Positions 48,506 to 57,859 of a DNA stretch of 64,000 bases are shown here, in pieces. Every line of letters begins with the position of its first letter. Within the stretch, counting starts at the first letter, position 1. The position numbers and the translations under genes were made by a program. This stretch comes from an uncultured Hyphomicrobiales bacterium (GTDB lineage: Bacteria; Pseudomonadota; Alphaproteobacteria; Rhizobiales; Beijerinckiaceae). The DNA is taken from the NCBI GenBank assembly GCA_903825465.1, contig CAIKAR010000065.1, positions 1-64,000 on the forward strand, written 5' to 3'. A model generated the notes under the pieces. That model was given only the letters and a program-made list of their open reading frames with translations. It did not search any database and was not told the DNA's origin.

Positions 48506-49291
48506 ATGCTCATCGACTCCCACTGCCATCTCGATTTTCCCGAGCTCGCGAGCGACCGGGCTGGCGTTCTGGCGCGGGCCAAGGCCGCGGGCGTGTCGCG
48601 CATGATCACCATCGCCACGTCCGTCGCCAAGCACGATGTCTACCGGACGATCGCGGAGGAAAACGACAACGTCTGGTTTTCCGTCGGCACGCATCCTCAC
48701 CGCGCCCACGAAGAGCCGGACACAACGGTCGAGCAACTCGTCGCCCTCGCCGACCATCCCAAATGCGTCGCCATCGGCGAGGCCGGGCTCGACTACCACT
48801 ACGACAAGAGCCCCCGCGACGTGGCGGAGCGGGTTTTCCGCGTCCACATCGACGCCGCGCGGAAGATTGGGTTGCCGCTCGTCATCCACTCACGCGACGC
48901 GGACGCCGACATGGCGCGCATCCTTCGGGAGGAAATGGGGAAGGGGGCTTTCAAGGCCCTGCTCCATTGCTTTACGTCTGGACGCGACCTCGCCATGACC
49001 GGACTGGAACTCGGCCTGATGATTTCGTTCTCCGGCGTGCTGACTTTCAAGAACTCCGACGACCTCCGAGCTATCGCAAGAGAGGTGCCTATCGACCGGA
49101 TGCTTGTGGAGACGGACGCGCCGTTTCTCGCGCCGGTGCCGTACCGGGGCAAGACCAATGAACCCTCTTTTGTCGCGGCGACGGCTGGGGTTCTTGCCGG
49201 TGTCAAGGGCATTTCGAGCGATGAAATCGCTTTAGCAACCACCCGCAATACATTGAAACATTTCTCGAAACTTCCGGCGATACCCGCATGA
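48506..49291 (+). CDS. TatD family hydrolase
   Basis: MLIDSHCHLDFPELASDRAGVLARAKAAGVSRMITIATS; AIGEAGLDYHYDKSP; MLVETDAPFLAPVPYRGKTNEPSFV. Confidence 0.97.
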   Translation: MLIDSHCHLDFPELASDRAGVLARAKAAGVSRMITIATSVAKHDVYRTIAEENDNVWFSVGTHPHRAHEEPDTTVEQLVALADHPKCVAIGEAGLDYHYDKSPRDVAERVFRVHIDAARKIGLPLVIHSRDADADMARILREEMGKGAFKALLHCFTSGRDLAMTGLELGLMISFSGVLTFKNSDDLRAIAREVPIDRMLVETDAPFLAPVPYRGKTNEPSFVAATAGVLAGVKGISSDEIALATTRNTLKHFSKLPAIPA

Positions 49292-50079
49292 TGCGTCTGC
49301 GCGTTCTCGGCTGCGGGTCGTCCGCCGGCGTGCCACGGGTCGGGTTGGGCTGGGGCGTTTGCGATCCCGCGAACCCTAAAAATCGCCGCCGGCGTTGCTC
49401 GGTTCTCGTGGAACGGTCGGAGTTAAGCGGCGTGACGAGGGTGTTGGTCGATACGACACCCGATGTGCGCGTTCAGCTGCTGGACGCCGATGTCCCTGAC
49501 CTCGATGGGATCCTCTATACCCACGCTCATGCGGACCATCTCCATGGCATCGACGATGTCCGAACGCTGGTGATGAAACGCGAAGCGCTGCTCGACACTT
49601 ACATGGACGAACCCACGAGCGCGGTCGTCCGCCGCGCTTTCGACTATCTGTTCGAGTGTCCGGCGGGGTCGCTATACCCACCACCGCTGCGCGAAAGGCG
49701 GATTTCGGCGGGCAATAGGGTCGTCGTCGAGGGGCGGGCCGGATCGGTCGCCGCGCTTCCAATGCTGTTCAACCACGGCGAAATCGACGCGCTGGGCTTC
49801 CGGTTTGGCGATGTCGCCTACACGCCCGACTTGGTGAGCATTTCGCCGGAAAGCGCCGCCATGCTTGAGGGGCTCGATGTCTGGATCGTCGACGCCTTGC
49901 GCTACCGCGAGCATCCCACGCACTTCTGCGTGGCGGACGCGTTGGCGTGGATCAGCAAGTTGAAACCGCGCCGGGCGATCCTGACGAATTTGAGCTCAGA
50001 AGTGGATTTCGAGACGCTGCGACGCGAACTGCCGCCTGGCGTCGAGCCGGCGTTCGACGGGATGGTGGTGGCTATCTAA
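49288..50079 (+). CDS. MBL-fold metallo-hydrolase (PhnP-like)
   Basis: LRVLGCGSSAGVPRVGLGWGVCDPANPKNRRRRCSVLVE; LYTHAHADHLHGIDDVR; ATGA overlap with tatD. Confidence 0.95.
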   Translation: MMRLRVLGCGSSAGVPRVGLGWGVCDPANPKNRRRRCSVLVERSELSGVTRVLVDTTPDVRVQLLDADVPDLDGILYTHAHADHLHGIDDVRTLVMKREALLDTYMDEPTSAVVRRAFDYLFECPAGSLYPPPLRERRISAGNRVVVEGRAGSVAALPMLFNHGEIDALGFRFGDVAYTPDLVSISPESAAMLEGLDVWIVDALRYREHPTHFCVADALAWISKLKPRRAILTNLSSEVDFETLRRELPPGVEPAFDGMVVAI

Positions 50080-50246
50080 GGATGGCGTTCATTTCAACGT
50101 CAACATTCAGGTTCCATAATATAGATTATGCGAATCGCATATGTAGGCGCAAAGTTAGAATGTCCGGATTCTGCAAAGTAGGAATGTCGCTCCTGCTTGC
50201 TTGATGTCAGCCTCCTTGCTCGTGGCCGAGCGTTGGAGGCGTCAAG

Positions 50247-51593
50247 ATGGGTCTGGTGTTGATGAGCGAGCGCGAGCTGCAACGCATCGAAGTTTTGTCG
50301 AAGGTCATCGAGTGCCGGATGACAACCATTGCAGCGGCCAATTTACTTGGCCTGACTGCCCGCCAGGTTCAGCGGCTGTTGAAGACATTCCGAGCTGAGG
50401 GTGCCGCCTCCCTCCGCCACAAGGCACGCGGTCAACAGTCGAACAATCGCATCGCCGATGGTGTTCGCGATTTCGCCGTCAACCTCGTCCGCGAACATTA
50501 CCTCGATTTCGGACCAACGCTGGCCACCGAGAAGCTTGCCGAGGAATACGACCTCAAGGTCTCTCGCGAGACGCTGCGGAGCTGGATGACGGAAGCCGGC
50601 ATCTGGCTTTCGCGCAAACAACGACGAACATTCCATCAGCCACGATTGCGTCGTGAAGCTTGTGGTGAGCTTGTTCAGATTGATGGTTCTGAACATCGCT
50701 GGTTTGAGGATCGCGGAGACCCCTGCACCCTGCTCGTCTTCATCGACGACGCCACCAGCAAGCTGCTGCAATTACACTTTGTGCGGTCTGAGAGCATGTT
50801 CTCCTATTTTGAAGCGCTGGAGCTGTATCTGAAGGAGCATGGATGTCCCGTCGCCTTCTATTCAGACAAGCATTCCGTGTTCCGAGTGGCAAAGACGGAG
50901 GCTCGCGCCGGTCGCGGCATGACGCAGTTCGGACGCGCCCTATGCGAACTCAACATTGAGATCCTGTGCGCTAATTCGAGCCAGGCGAAAGGCCGGGTCG
51001 AACGCGCCAACCGCACTTTGCAGGATCGGCTGGTGAAGGAACTGAGGCTCGCCGACATCTCGAATATCGAATCGGGCAATGCGTTTCTTCCGACCTTCAT
51101 GACACACTTCGACACCAAGTTCGCCAAAGCCCCTGCTCGGCCGATCGATCTGCATCGCCCGTTGAACATGCAGATCGATCGGCTACGCGACGTGCTCTGC
51201 AAACGTGAGCAGCGCTATGTCGGGCAGCAGCTCTCGTTCTCCTATGAGCGCCGACAGATCATGTTGGAAAGGAACGATATATCCATAGGTTTGGTGGGCA
51301 AATACGTCGACACCTACGACTTTGCCGACGGGCGTCTCGATGTTCGTTGGAAGGGCTGCGCGTTGCCCTACACCGTCTTCGATAAGGACCAACGTGTAAC
51401 TCACACGGCGATCACGGAGAATAAGCGCCTCGGGGAGGTTCTGTCTTGGATCAAAAGCCGACAAGACGAACTACGGCCGGCGCCACGCATCAAGAACAAC
51501 AGTGAGCAGAACGGCTATCAGAAGCGTGGTCCGAAGCCGGGTCGTCGGAGAGATTTCATCGACAATCCTGCCATCGTCGCCCGCCATAATTAG
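50247..51593 (+). CDS. ISNCY family transposase (DDE/rve)
   Basis: HTH VIECRMTTIAAANLLGLTARQVQRLLKTF; ELVQIDGSEHRWFEDRGDPCTLLVFIDDATSKLLQLHF; YSDKHSVFRV; SSQAKGRVERANRTLQDRLVKELRL. Confidence 0.93.
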   Translation: MGLVLMSERELQRIEVLSKVIECRMTTIAAANLLGLTARQVQRLLKTFRAEGAASLRHKARGQQSNNRIADGVRDFAVNLVREHYLDFGPTLATEKLAEEYDLKVSRETLRSWMTEAGIWLSRKQRRTFHQPRLRREACGELVQIDGSEHRWFEDRGDPCTLLVFIDDATSKLLQLHFVRSESMFSYFEALELYLKEHGCPVAFYSDKHSVFRVAKTEARAGRGMTQFGRALCELNIEILCANSSQAKGRVERANRTLQDRLVKELRLADISNIESGNAFLPTFMTHFDTKFAKAPARPIDLHRPLNMQIDRLRDVLCKREQRYVGQQLSFSYERRQIMLERNDISIGLVGKYVDTYDFADGRLDVRWKGCALPYTVFDKDQRVTHTAITENKRLGEVLSWIKSRQDELRPAPRIKNNSEQNGYQKRGPKPGRRRDFIDNPAIVARHN

Positions 51594-51623
51594 ACAAATT
51601 CGGCGATGGCGCCTTATCGGCCC

Positions 51624-51673
51624 GCTCCCGACCGGGCTTCGCAACCCTGACCAGCTATCGCCCGGTCGGGAGC
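51624..51673. terminator. Perfect 13-bp stem hairpin near the IS right end
   Basis: GCTCCCGACCGGG (51624-51636) and CCCGGTCGGGAGC (51661-51673), 24-nt loop. Confidence 0.55.
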
Positions 51674-51793
51674 TTAATTGAAGCCGCTGCGACATTTCTA
51701 CTTTGCGGAGATCGCGACATTTCAAAACGGTTGCAACAGCATATCCCTGAATATGCTGAGCTTCCACCCATCAGGCGCGCTGACTCCCGGCTT

Positions 51794-52828
51794 CTAGATC
51801 ATCACCAATTCCTCGCGGAGAAAGCCAGTGGCCTCCTGAGCCGGCCTGTCCGAGTAGCTGAACACGACACACTCTTCCCGCGCTTCGAACGATGTCTCGC
51901 ACCAGGACGGCGCGACGAAGATGTCATGCGGCTGGAAGTCGAAGCGCTCGCCGGCGATTGTAACGCGACCCGAGCCCTCGGCGACGTTGAAAACCATGTT
52001 CTCGGTGCTGCGCCACGGCTTGCCGGAAAAACCCTTGGGAAGAAGCCGCATGAAGGCAGCCATCGTCGGAAACGGATATTTGCCGTTCACCGGATTGGCG
52101 TAGCGCAGCAGCGCGCCATGGGCGGGATGCAAGGGCTGGTTTTTCGCGAGATGAGCCAGCGCCTCGCGCGTGCGATCAAACGGGTATCGCAAGAGCGGCG
52201 ATGGGCCGTCGCCGGGCTTTGTGTCCACCGGCAGCAGACTCGCGCCGAAGGCCGCGGCGGACGATCCCTCGGGTGAATAAAGCGGCTGGGTCTCCGCCGG
52301 GTAATCCTCGCGGAACGTCGCGCCAAAAAAGCGCGTGAAGGCGCTGTCGAGCCCATCCATCCAGACGACGGGCTCGTGACCAATGTTGCCATGGTCGTGC
52401 CAGGTCCAGTTCGGCGTGACAATGAAATCGCCGGGCGACATCATGGCGCGCTCGCCGGCGACGGCGGTGTAGGCGCCCTGCCCCTTGACCACGAAGCGCA
52501 ACGCGTTGGGCGTGTGACGATGGGCCGACGCGACCTCCCCCGGCATGATGATCTGTAAGCCGGTGAACAGCGTGTTGGCGATGAAACTCTGGCCGCGCAT
52601 CGTCGGATTTTCCAGCATCAACACGCGGCGCTCGGCGTTCTTCTTGTCGATGAGCTCGCAGGATTTGAGCAGCAGCGGCTCGAGATCGCTCCATTTCCAG
52701 TGGTGAGGCACGCAGGGCGAGCCCGGCTTTTGAGACACGGTGCGCTCCCACAAAGGCGCGAGATCCAGCGGCCGGATGTCTTTCGAAAACGCCAGCAATT
52801 CAGGCGTCTGGGTGGCGGCGTTGGACAT
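51794..52828 (-). CDS. Gentisate 1,2-dioxygenase-like cupin protein
   Basis: LQIIMPGEVASAHRHTPNALRFVVKGQGAYTAVAGERAMMSPGDFIVTPNWTWHDHGNIGHEPVVWMDGLD. Confidence 0.92.
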   Translation of the reverse strand: MSNAATQTPELLAFSKDIRPLDLAPLWERTVSQKPGSPCVPHHWKWSDLEPLLLKSCELIDKKNAERRVLMLENPTMRGQSFIANTLFTGLQIIMPGEVASAHRHTPNALRFVVKGQGAYTAVAGERAMMSPGDFIVTPNWTWHDHGNIGHEPVVWMDGLDSAFTRFFGATFREDYPAETQPLYSPEGSSAAAFGASLLPVDTKPGDGPSPLLRYPFDRTREALAHLAKNQPLHPAHGALLRYANPVNGKYPFPTMAAFMRLLPKGFSGKPWRSTENMVFNVAEGSGRVTIAGERFDFQPHDIFVAPSWCETSFEAREECVVFSYSDRPAQEATGFLREELVMI

Positions 52829-52903
52829 GGGCGTCTCCAAGTTCGGTCGGTGGCCAATTGGAGCGCGTCGACGGACGCCGTCAAGTGGACGGAAAACCGC
52901 GCC

Positions 52904-53977
52904 CTATTGCCGCTCCCCCAACGCCACGCCCAATCTCGCCGCCGCGCCGGCGGGAAGCGCGTCCAGTTCCCCCGCCAGCGTCTGCAATTCGTCGCCGGGA
53001 ACCGGGTCCACATCCAGCCCCCGCGCCGCCGCCAGCCGCAGCGTCTCGGGATCGCGGAGCATGGCGAGATAAGCGGCGCGAAGCCGCTCGACGACGATGG
53101 GCGGCGTCGATGGCGGCGCGGCGAGGGTGAAGGCGCCGAAGCGGGTCTGGCTCGCAACGGCGCGCATCGTCGCGCGGTCGTCGCCCGACGCCGCCAAGTC
53201 CTCCGCGCGTGGAATGTCTTCGGCGCGTGGAACGTCGCGCCCGTCGACCGCGTCCACCGAAAACCGGACGAGGGTTCTGACGCGTCCGCCGCGCAAAAGC
53301 TCCTCATGGCGGTATAGCAGCGCGTTTTGCGACCAGCCGCACCAGGCCTGAACCTCGCCGGTTTCCAGCGCCCGCGCCGCCTCGAACTCGCCGCCATATC
53401 CGGAAATGATTTTCAGCCTGGCGCCGCCAAGCTCGTTCAGCGCGCTGGCGTAGATGTAGCTTCGCGATCCCGGCGCGAGCGCGGCGACGAACAGCTCTTT
53501 CGCGCGCAAATCCGCTGTTGTCGCGACGCCTGAATCCGCGCGCGCGACGCAGACATCGTCGTCGCGTTGGCGCGCGCCGATCCACTTGAAATCGGCGGCC
53601 CGCCAAGAAGCGTTGCGGGGCCGCACCAGCGGCTCAAGGACCGCGCGCGGTCCCAACATCGCCAAAACCGACCCGTCGCCGCGCGCCGCCCGCAGGGTCG
53701 CCGCCGCCAAAAGGCTGCCGGCCCCTGGCAGGAGTTTCATTGTCACGGCGGGCGCGCCCGGCAGAAACGCGCCTAGACGCTCGGCGTAGAAGCGCCCGGA
53801 ATCATCGTAGGTCGCTTCCGACGTCAACCGCCGCCCGGCGTCCGTCAGGCTATCCGGCCCCGCCACCACGTCCGCGCCCTGCCCCGGCGCGAAACCCACC
53901 AGCAGCGTGACCGGCGCCGCCGCGCGGGCGACTTCCGCGAGCGCGCACAGCGCGGCGGCGAGAGCCACGCGCCTCAC
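52904..53977 (-). CDS. Divergent TctC/Bug-like exported binding protein
   Basis: GTG start in a GTGA overlap with the next gene's stop; signal peptide; LVGFAPGQGADVVAGPDSL...LGAFLPGAPAVTMKLLPGAGSLLAAATLRAARGDGSVLAMLGP, same layout as the other Bug-like proteins here. Confidence 0.7.
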   Translation of the reverse strand: MRRVALAAALCALAEVARAAAPVTLLVGFAPGQGADVVAGPDSLTDAGRRLTSEATYDDSGRFYAERLGAFLPGAPAVTMKLLPGAGSLLAAATLRAARGDGSVLAMLGPRAVLEPLVRPRNASWRAADFKWIGARQRDDDVCVARADSGVATTADLRAKELFVAALAPGSRSYIYASALNELGGARLKIISGYGGEFEAARALETGEVQAWCGWSQNALLYRHEELLRGGRVRTLVRFSVDAVDGRDVPRAEDIPRAEDLAASGDDRATMRAVASQTRFGAFTLAAPPSTPPIVVERLRAAYLAMLRDPETLRLAAARGLDVDPVPGDELQTLAGELDALPAGAAARLGVALGERQ

Positions 53978-54456
53978 GTGGCGACCGCGCCGCCGCGTCC
54001 GTAAACTTCGTCGGCGCGGCGCTCGAAGGCCTCGGCGAATTTGCGGAAAGCCGTGTCGAACATCGCGCCCATCAGCAGGCCCAGCACCCGGCTCTTGAAT
54101 TCGTAGTCGATGAAAAATTCGACGCGGCAACCGTGTCCGCCGTTCACGCCGGGCTCGTCGCGAAAGGTCCAGGTGTTTTCGAGATGGCGGAACGGTCCGT
54201 CGATATATTCGACGAGGATTTTGAGACCGTCGCGGTCGAGCGTCACCCGGCTGCCAAAGGTTTCGCGGATGTTCTTGTAGCCCACGTCCATGTCGGCGAA
54301 AATCGTCTCGCGGCCATTCGAAGCGGGCGCGCGCCGACGCACGCGCAGGCCCACGCACAGCGGCAGAAATCGCGGATAGGCCTCGACATCCGCGACGAGC
54401 GCGAACATGTTTTCGGCGGAATGGGCGACCCTGCGGGTCACGCGAAACGAAGGCAT
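53974..54456 (-). CDS. RatA/COQ10-like START domain protein (ubiquinone-binding family)
   Basis: MPSFRVTRRVAHSAENMFALVADVEAYPRFLPLCVGLRVRRR; VEFFIDYEFKSRVLGLLMGAMFDTAFRKFAEAFERRADEVYG. Confidence 0.95.
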   Translation of the reverse strand: MPSFRVTRRVAHSAENMFALVADVEAYPRFLPLCVGLRVRRRAPASNGRETIFADMDVGYKNIRETFGSRVTLDRDGLKILVEYIDGPFRHLENTWTFRDEPGVNGGHGCRVEFFIDYEFKSRVLGLLMGAMFDTAFRKFAEAFERRADEVYGRGGAVAT

Positions 54457-54518
54457 GGGGCTCCCGGCGGTGGCGGGCTACATATCACGCCCGCGCGCCG
54501 GGAAAAGCGCCGTGATTC

Positions 54519-54881
54519 CTACTCGTTCGAGGATTCCCGGACACCGAAGCGCAGGCTCCGCCGAATACGCGCCATGGCGTCGTCGTTTTCGTTTTCCGGA
54601 CCCCATTTTTCGGCGTCGTCGCTGTCGAAAGCGACGCCGGCCAATCCGCCCTCGCGCCACACCACGCGCGCGCGATAGGTCTTGGCGCGGACATCGATCG
54701 ACAAGTCGAAGGCCGGCGGCAGCGCGCGCGGCGGCAACGGCTCCAGCCGCGCGCCGTGGCGCGACAACGACACGACAGCGCATTCAATCGGCGAGGTCAT
54801 GTCGTTGGCGGGAATGCGGGCGCTGAGATTCACCGGCAAGCGGGGATTGGCGCGACGCTCCGCGATGGGTTCCTGTGACAT
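54519..54881 (-). CDS. PilZ domain-containing protein
   Basis: ERRANPRLPVNLSARI ... CAVVSLSRHGARLEP ... ARVVWREGGLAGVAFD. Confidence 0.85.
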   Translation of the reverse strand: MSQEPIAERRANPRLPVNLSARIPANDMTSPIECAVVSLSRHGARLEPLPPRALPPAFDLSIDVRAKTYRARVVWREGGLAGVAFDSDDAEKWGPENENDDAMARIRRSLRFGVRESSNE

Positions 54882-54981
54882 CCGAAATCCGGGCTTTGAC
54901 TCCGGCCAAGCGGCAGCCATTGTGCAATGAACGAATGAAGCCCGCTGCGGTGGCGCGCGCAAGCGCAACCCTTTTTTAACC

Positions 54982-55941
54982 CTAACGACCGGCGCGCGCG
55001 GCCCGCAACCGCGCGAAATCCTCGCCCGCGTGATGCGAAGAACGCGTCAGCGGCGAGGCCGCCACCAGCGCGAAGCCTTTGGCGAGAGCGATGGTCTCGT
55101 AGGACTTGAATTCGTCCGGCGTGACAAACGACACGACCGGATGATGCTTGCGGCTGGGTTGGAGGTATTGCCCTATCGTCAGGAAATCGACGTCGGCGAC
55201 GCGCAGATCGTCCATCAATTGCAGGACTTCGTCGCGCGTCTCGCCCAGGCCGACCATGATGCCGGATTTCGTGAAAATCGACGCGTCGAGTTCCTTCACC
55301 TGTTGCAGCAGGCGGATCGAATGAAAATAACGCGCGCCCGGCCGCACGCGCGGATATTTCGACGGCACGGTTTCGAGATTGTGGTTGAACACGTCGGGCC
55401 GCGCGGCGACGACTTTTTCCAGCGCGCCCGGCTTGCGCAAAAAGTCCGGCGTCAGGATTTCGATGGTTGTTTTCGGCGTGGCGCGTCGAATCGCCTCGAT
55501 GGTTTGAACAAAATGAAAAGCCCCGCCGTCGTCGAGATCGTCGCGGTCGACCGAGGTGATCACGACATGGTCGAGGCCAAGTTCCGCGACGGCCCTGGCG
55601 ATCTTCGCGGGCTCGTCCACGTCGAGGGGCGCTGGCATGCCCGTCTTGACGTTGCAGAAGGCGCAGGCGCGCGTGCAGGTGTCGCCCATGATCATGAATG
55701 TGGCGTGCTTCTTCTCCCAGCATTCCCCGACGTTCGGGCAACCCGCCTCCTCGCACACCGTGACGAGGCCGTGGCTTTTGACGATTTGGCTGGTCTGCGC
55801 CCACAGCTTCGACCCCGGCGCCTTCACCCGCAGCCAGTCTGGCTTGCGCAGGATCGGCTGGTCGGGGCGATGCGCCTTCTCGGGGTGGCGAGGTTTCGCC
55901 TCCCCCATCCTGTCCCGCTCGATGTCGAATACAACCGCCAT
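54982..55941 (-). CDS. lipA: Lipoyl synthase
   Basis: [48 protein letters not shown] (radical SAM CxxxCxxC). Confidence 0.98.
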   Translation of the reverse strand: MAVVFDIERDRMGEAKPRHPEKAHRPDQPILRKPDWLRVKAPGSKLWAQTSQIVKSHGLVTVCEEAGCPNVGECWEKKHATFMIMGDTCTRACAFCNVKTGMPAPLDVDEPAKIARAVAELGLDHVVITSVDRDDLDDGGAFHFVQTIEAIRRATPKTTIEILTPDFLRKPGALEKVVAARPDVFNHNLETVPSKYPRVRPGARYFHSIRLLQQVKELDASIFTKSGIMVGLGETRDEVLQLMDDLRVADVDFLTIGQYLQPSRKHHPVVSFVTPDEFKSYETIALAKGFALVAASPLTRSSHHAGEDFARLRAARAGR

Positions 55942-55998
55942 GGTGCGCCAAATATAGGTGGCCGGCGCGGCTTTTGAAGCGGCCGCCGGGTGAGCCAG

Positions 55999-56316
55999 CT
56001 AGCGAGGGAACACGTCGTTGCCGCCGCGCGGCGGAATCGCGCGCATGGGATGCATAAGCTGCCAAAGCACCAGCACAATGCAGGAGCCCACCAGGGCGGC
56101 GACGAAATGCATGGTGGAGCCGACAACGGCCACGCCGGCGAGGTCCGCGAGCGTCGAGCCCAACCAGGAGCCAACGATGCCGATAAGGATGTTGGTAAAG
56201 ATCCAGTGGCGCGAACCCACGATCATGCCCGCGATCCAGCCCGCGAGGCCGCCGATGATGATCAAGCTGAGAAGGCCCATGTGCGGCGTGCCCAGAATTC
56301 CCAAAGGCTCATTCAT
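55999..56316 (-). CDS. GlsB/YeaQ/YmgE family stress response membrane protein
   Basis: GLLSLIIIGGLAGWIAGMIVGSRHWIFTNILIGIVGSWLGSTLADLAG. Confidence 0.9.
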   Translation of the reverse strand: MNEPLGILGTPHMGLLSLIIIGGLAGWIAGMIVGSRHWIFTNILIGIVGSWLGSTLADLAGVAVVGSTMHFVAALVGSCIVLVLWQLMHPMRAIPPRGGNDVFPR

Positions 56317-56404
56317 CTGAAATCTCCCAATAAGCCCCTCCGGAGGCGGGGCCACACAAGCACATAAGCGTGGCGGGGAAAAGATGGGGACAGAACGCCC
56401 CGCC

Positions 56405-57847
56405 TCACGTGTGGATCACTTTCCCATAGGCATCGAGCACGCTCTCATGCATCATTTCGGACAATGTGGGGTGCGGGAAGACCGTGTGCATCAGGTCTTC
56501 CTCCGTGGTCTCGAGGTTCATCGCGATGACAAAGCCCTGAATGAGCTCCGTAACCTCCGCGCCGACGAGATGCGCGCCAAGAAGCTTGCCGGTTTTCGCG
56601 TCGAACACTGTTTTCACCAGTCCATCGGGCTCGCCGAGCGCGATCGCCTTGCCGTTGCCAATGAAGGGGAAACGGCCGACCTTCACCGTGTAGCCGGCGG
56701 CCTTGGCCTTCGCTTCTGTCAGGCCGACGCTCGCCACCTGGGGATTGCAATAGGTGCAGCCGGGAATCATCAACTTGTCCATCGGATGGGGATGCAGACC
56801 CTTGATGTTCTCGACGCAGATCACGCCCTCGTGCTCCGCCTTGTGGGCGAGCATGGGCGGCCCGGCGACATCGCCGATGGCGTAGAGGCCGGGCACGTTG
56901 GTGCGGCCGAAATCGTCGATGACGACGCATCCGCGGTCCGTCTTGACGCCGAGTTTTTCGAGCCCGAGGTTTTCGATGTTGCCGACAACCCCGACCGCCG
57001 AAATCAGCCGCTCGGCCTTGATGACTTGCTTGCCGCCCTTGTCGTCCTCGACGTGGCAGGTCACGTCGTTCGCGCCCTTTTCGACCTTTGTCACCTTCGT
57101 GGAGGTCATGATTTTGAGGCCGAGCTTTTCGAAACGCTTGCGCGCGACGGCGGCGATCTCGGCGTCCTCGACCGGCATGATTTGCGGCAACACTTCGATG
57201 ACGGTGACATCGACGCCCATCGCTTTGTAGAAAGAAGCAAACTCGATGCCGATGGCGCCGGAGCCCATCACCACCATGGACTTCGGGAACGCCGGCGGCA
57301 CCATGGCCTCGAAGTAGGTCCAGATCAGCTTGCCGTCGGGCTCTATGCCCGGCAGCACGCGGGGCCGCGCGCCCGTCGCGACGATGATGTGCTTGGCCTG
57401 ATATGTCCCCGCCCCCAGCACGCCTTTCGGCACGGGGTTTTGCGGCAACATCGGCGGCTTTTTTGTCGCCGCGACCGCGACTTCGCCGACTTTCGTGATC
57501 GTGGCTTCGCCCCAGATCACATCGACCTTGTTCTTTTTGAGCAAAAAGCCGACGCCGCCGTTCAGCTGCGCCGACACGCCGCGCGAGCGCTTGACGATGG
57601 CCGCGGCGTCGGCGCTCACCTTGCCTTCGATCTTCAATCCGTAGGCGTCGGGGTGCTGGGCGTAGTGCATGATTTCCGCCGAGCGCAGCAGCGCCTTGGT
57701 TGGAATGCACCCCCAGTTCAAGCAAATGCCGCCGAGATGCTCGCGCTCGACGATGGCGGTCTTGAAACCAAGCTGCGCGGCGCGGATGGCGGTGACATAG
57801 CCGCCGGGGCCCGAGCCGATGATGAGGATGTCGTAGGGAGTGGTCAT
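56405..57847 (-). CDS. lpdA: Dihydrolipoyl dehydrogenase
   Basis: YDILIIGSGPGGYVTAIRAAQLGFKTAIVEREHLGGICLNWGCIPTKALLRSAE. Confidence 0.98.
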   Translation of the reverse strand: MTTPYDILIIGSGPGGYVTAIRAAQLGFKTAIVEREHLGGICLNWGCIPTKALLRSAEIMHYAQHPDAYGLKIEGKVSADAAAIVKRSRGVSAQLNGGVGFLLKKNKVDVIWGEATITKVGEVAVAATKKPPMLPQNPVPKGVLGAGTYQAKHIIVATGARPRVLPGIEPDGKLIWTYFEAMVPPAFPKSMVVMGSGAIGIEFASFYKAMGVDVTVIEVLPQIMPVEDAEIAAVARKRFEKLGLKIMTSTKVTKVEKGANDVTCHVEDDKGGKQVIKAERLISAVGVVGNIENLGLEKLGVKTDRGCVVIDDFGRTNVPGLYAIGDVAGPPMLAHKAEHEGVICVENIKGLHPHPMDKLMIPGCTYCNPQVASVGLTEAKAKAAGYTVKVGRFPFIGNGKAIALGEPDGLVKTVFDAKTGKLLGAHLVGAEVTELIQGFVIAMNLETTEEDLMHTVFPHPTLSEMMHESVLDAYGKVIHT

Positions 57848-57859
57848 GCCAAAAATCCT

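Larger units (their letters stand above)
50161..51719 (+). mobile_element. ISNCY-like insertion sequence with terminal inverted repeats (boundaries approximate)
   Basis: Left end TGTCCGGATTCTGCAAAGTAGGAATGTCGC (50161-50190); right end reverse complement TGTCGCGATCTCCGCAAAGTAGAAATGTCGC (about 51689-51719); flanks the transposase; no clear target-site duplication seen. Confidence 0.8.

Noticed and set aside
50107-50164. Apparent target-site duplication flanking the IS
   Set aside because: Flanks immediately outside the inferred ends (GTTAGAA versus TTTCAAA) do not match; exact ends are uncertain, so none is called.
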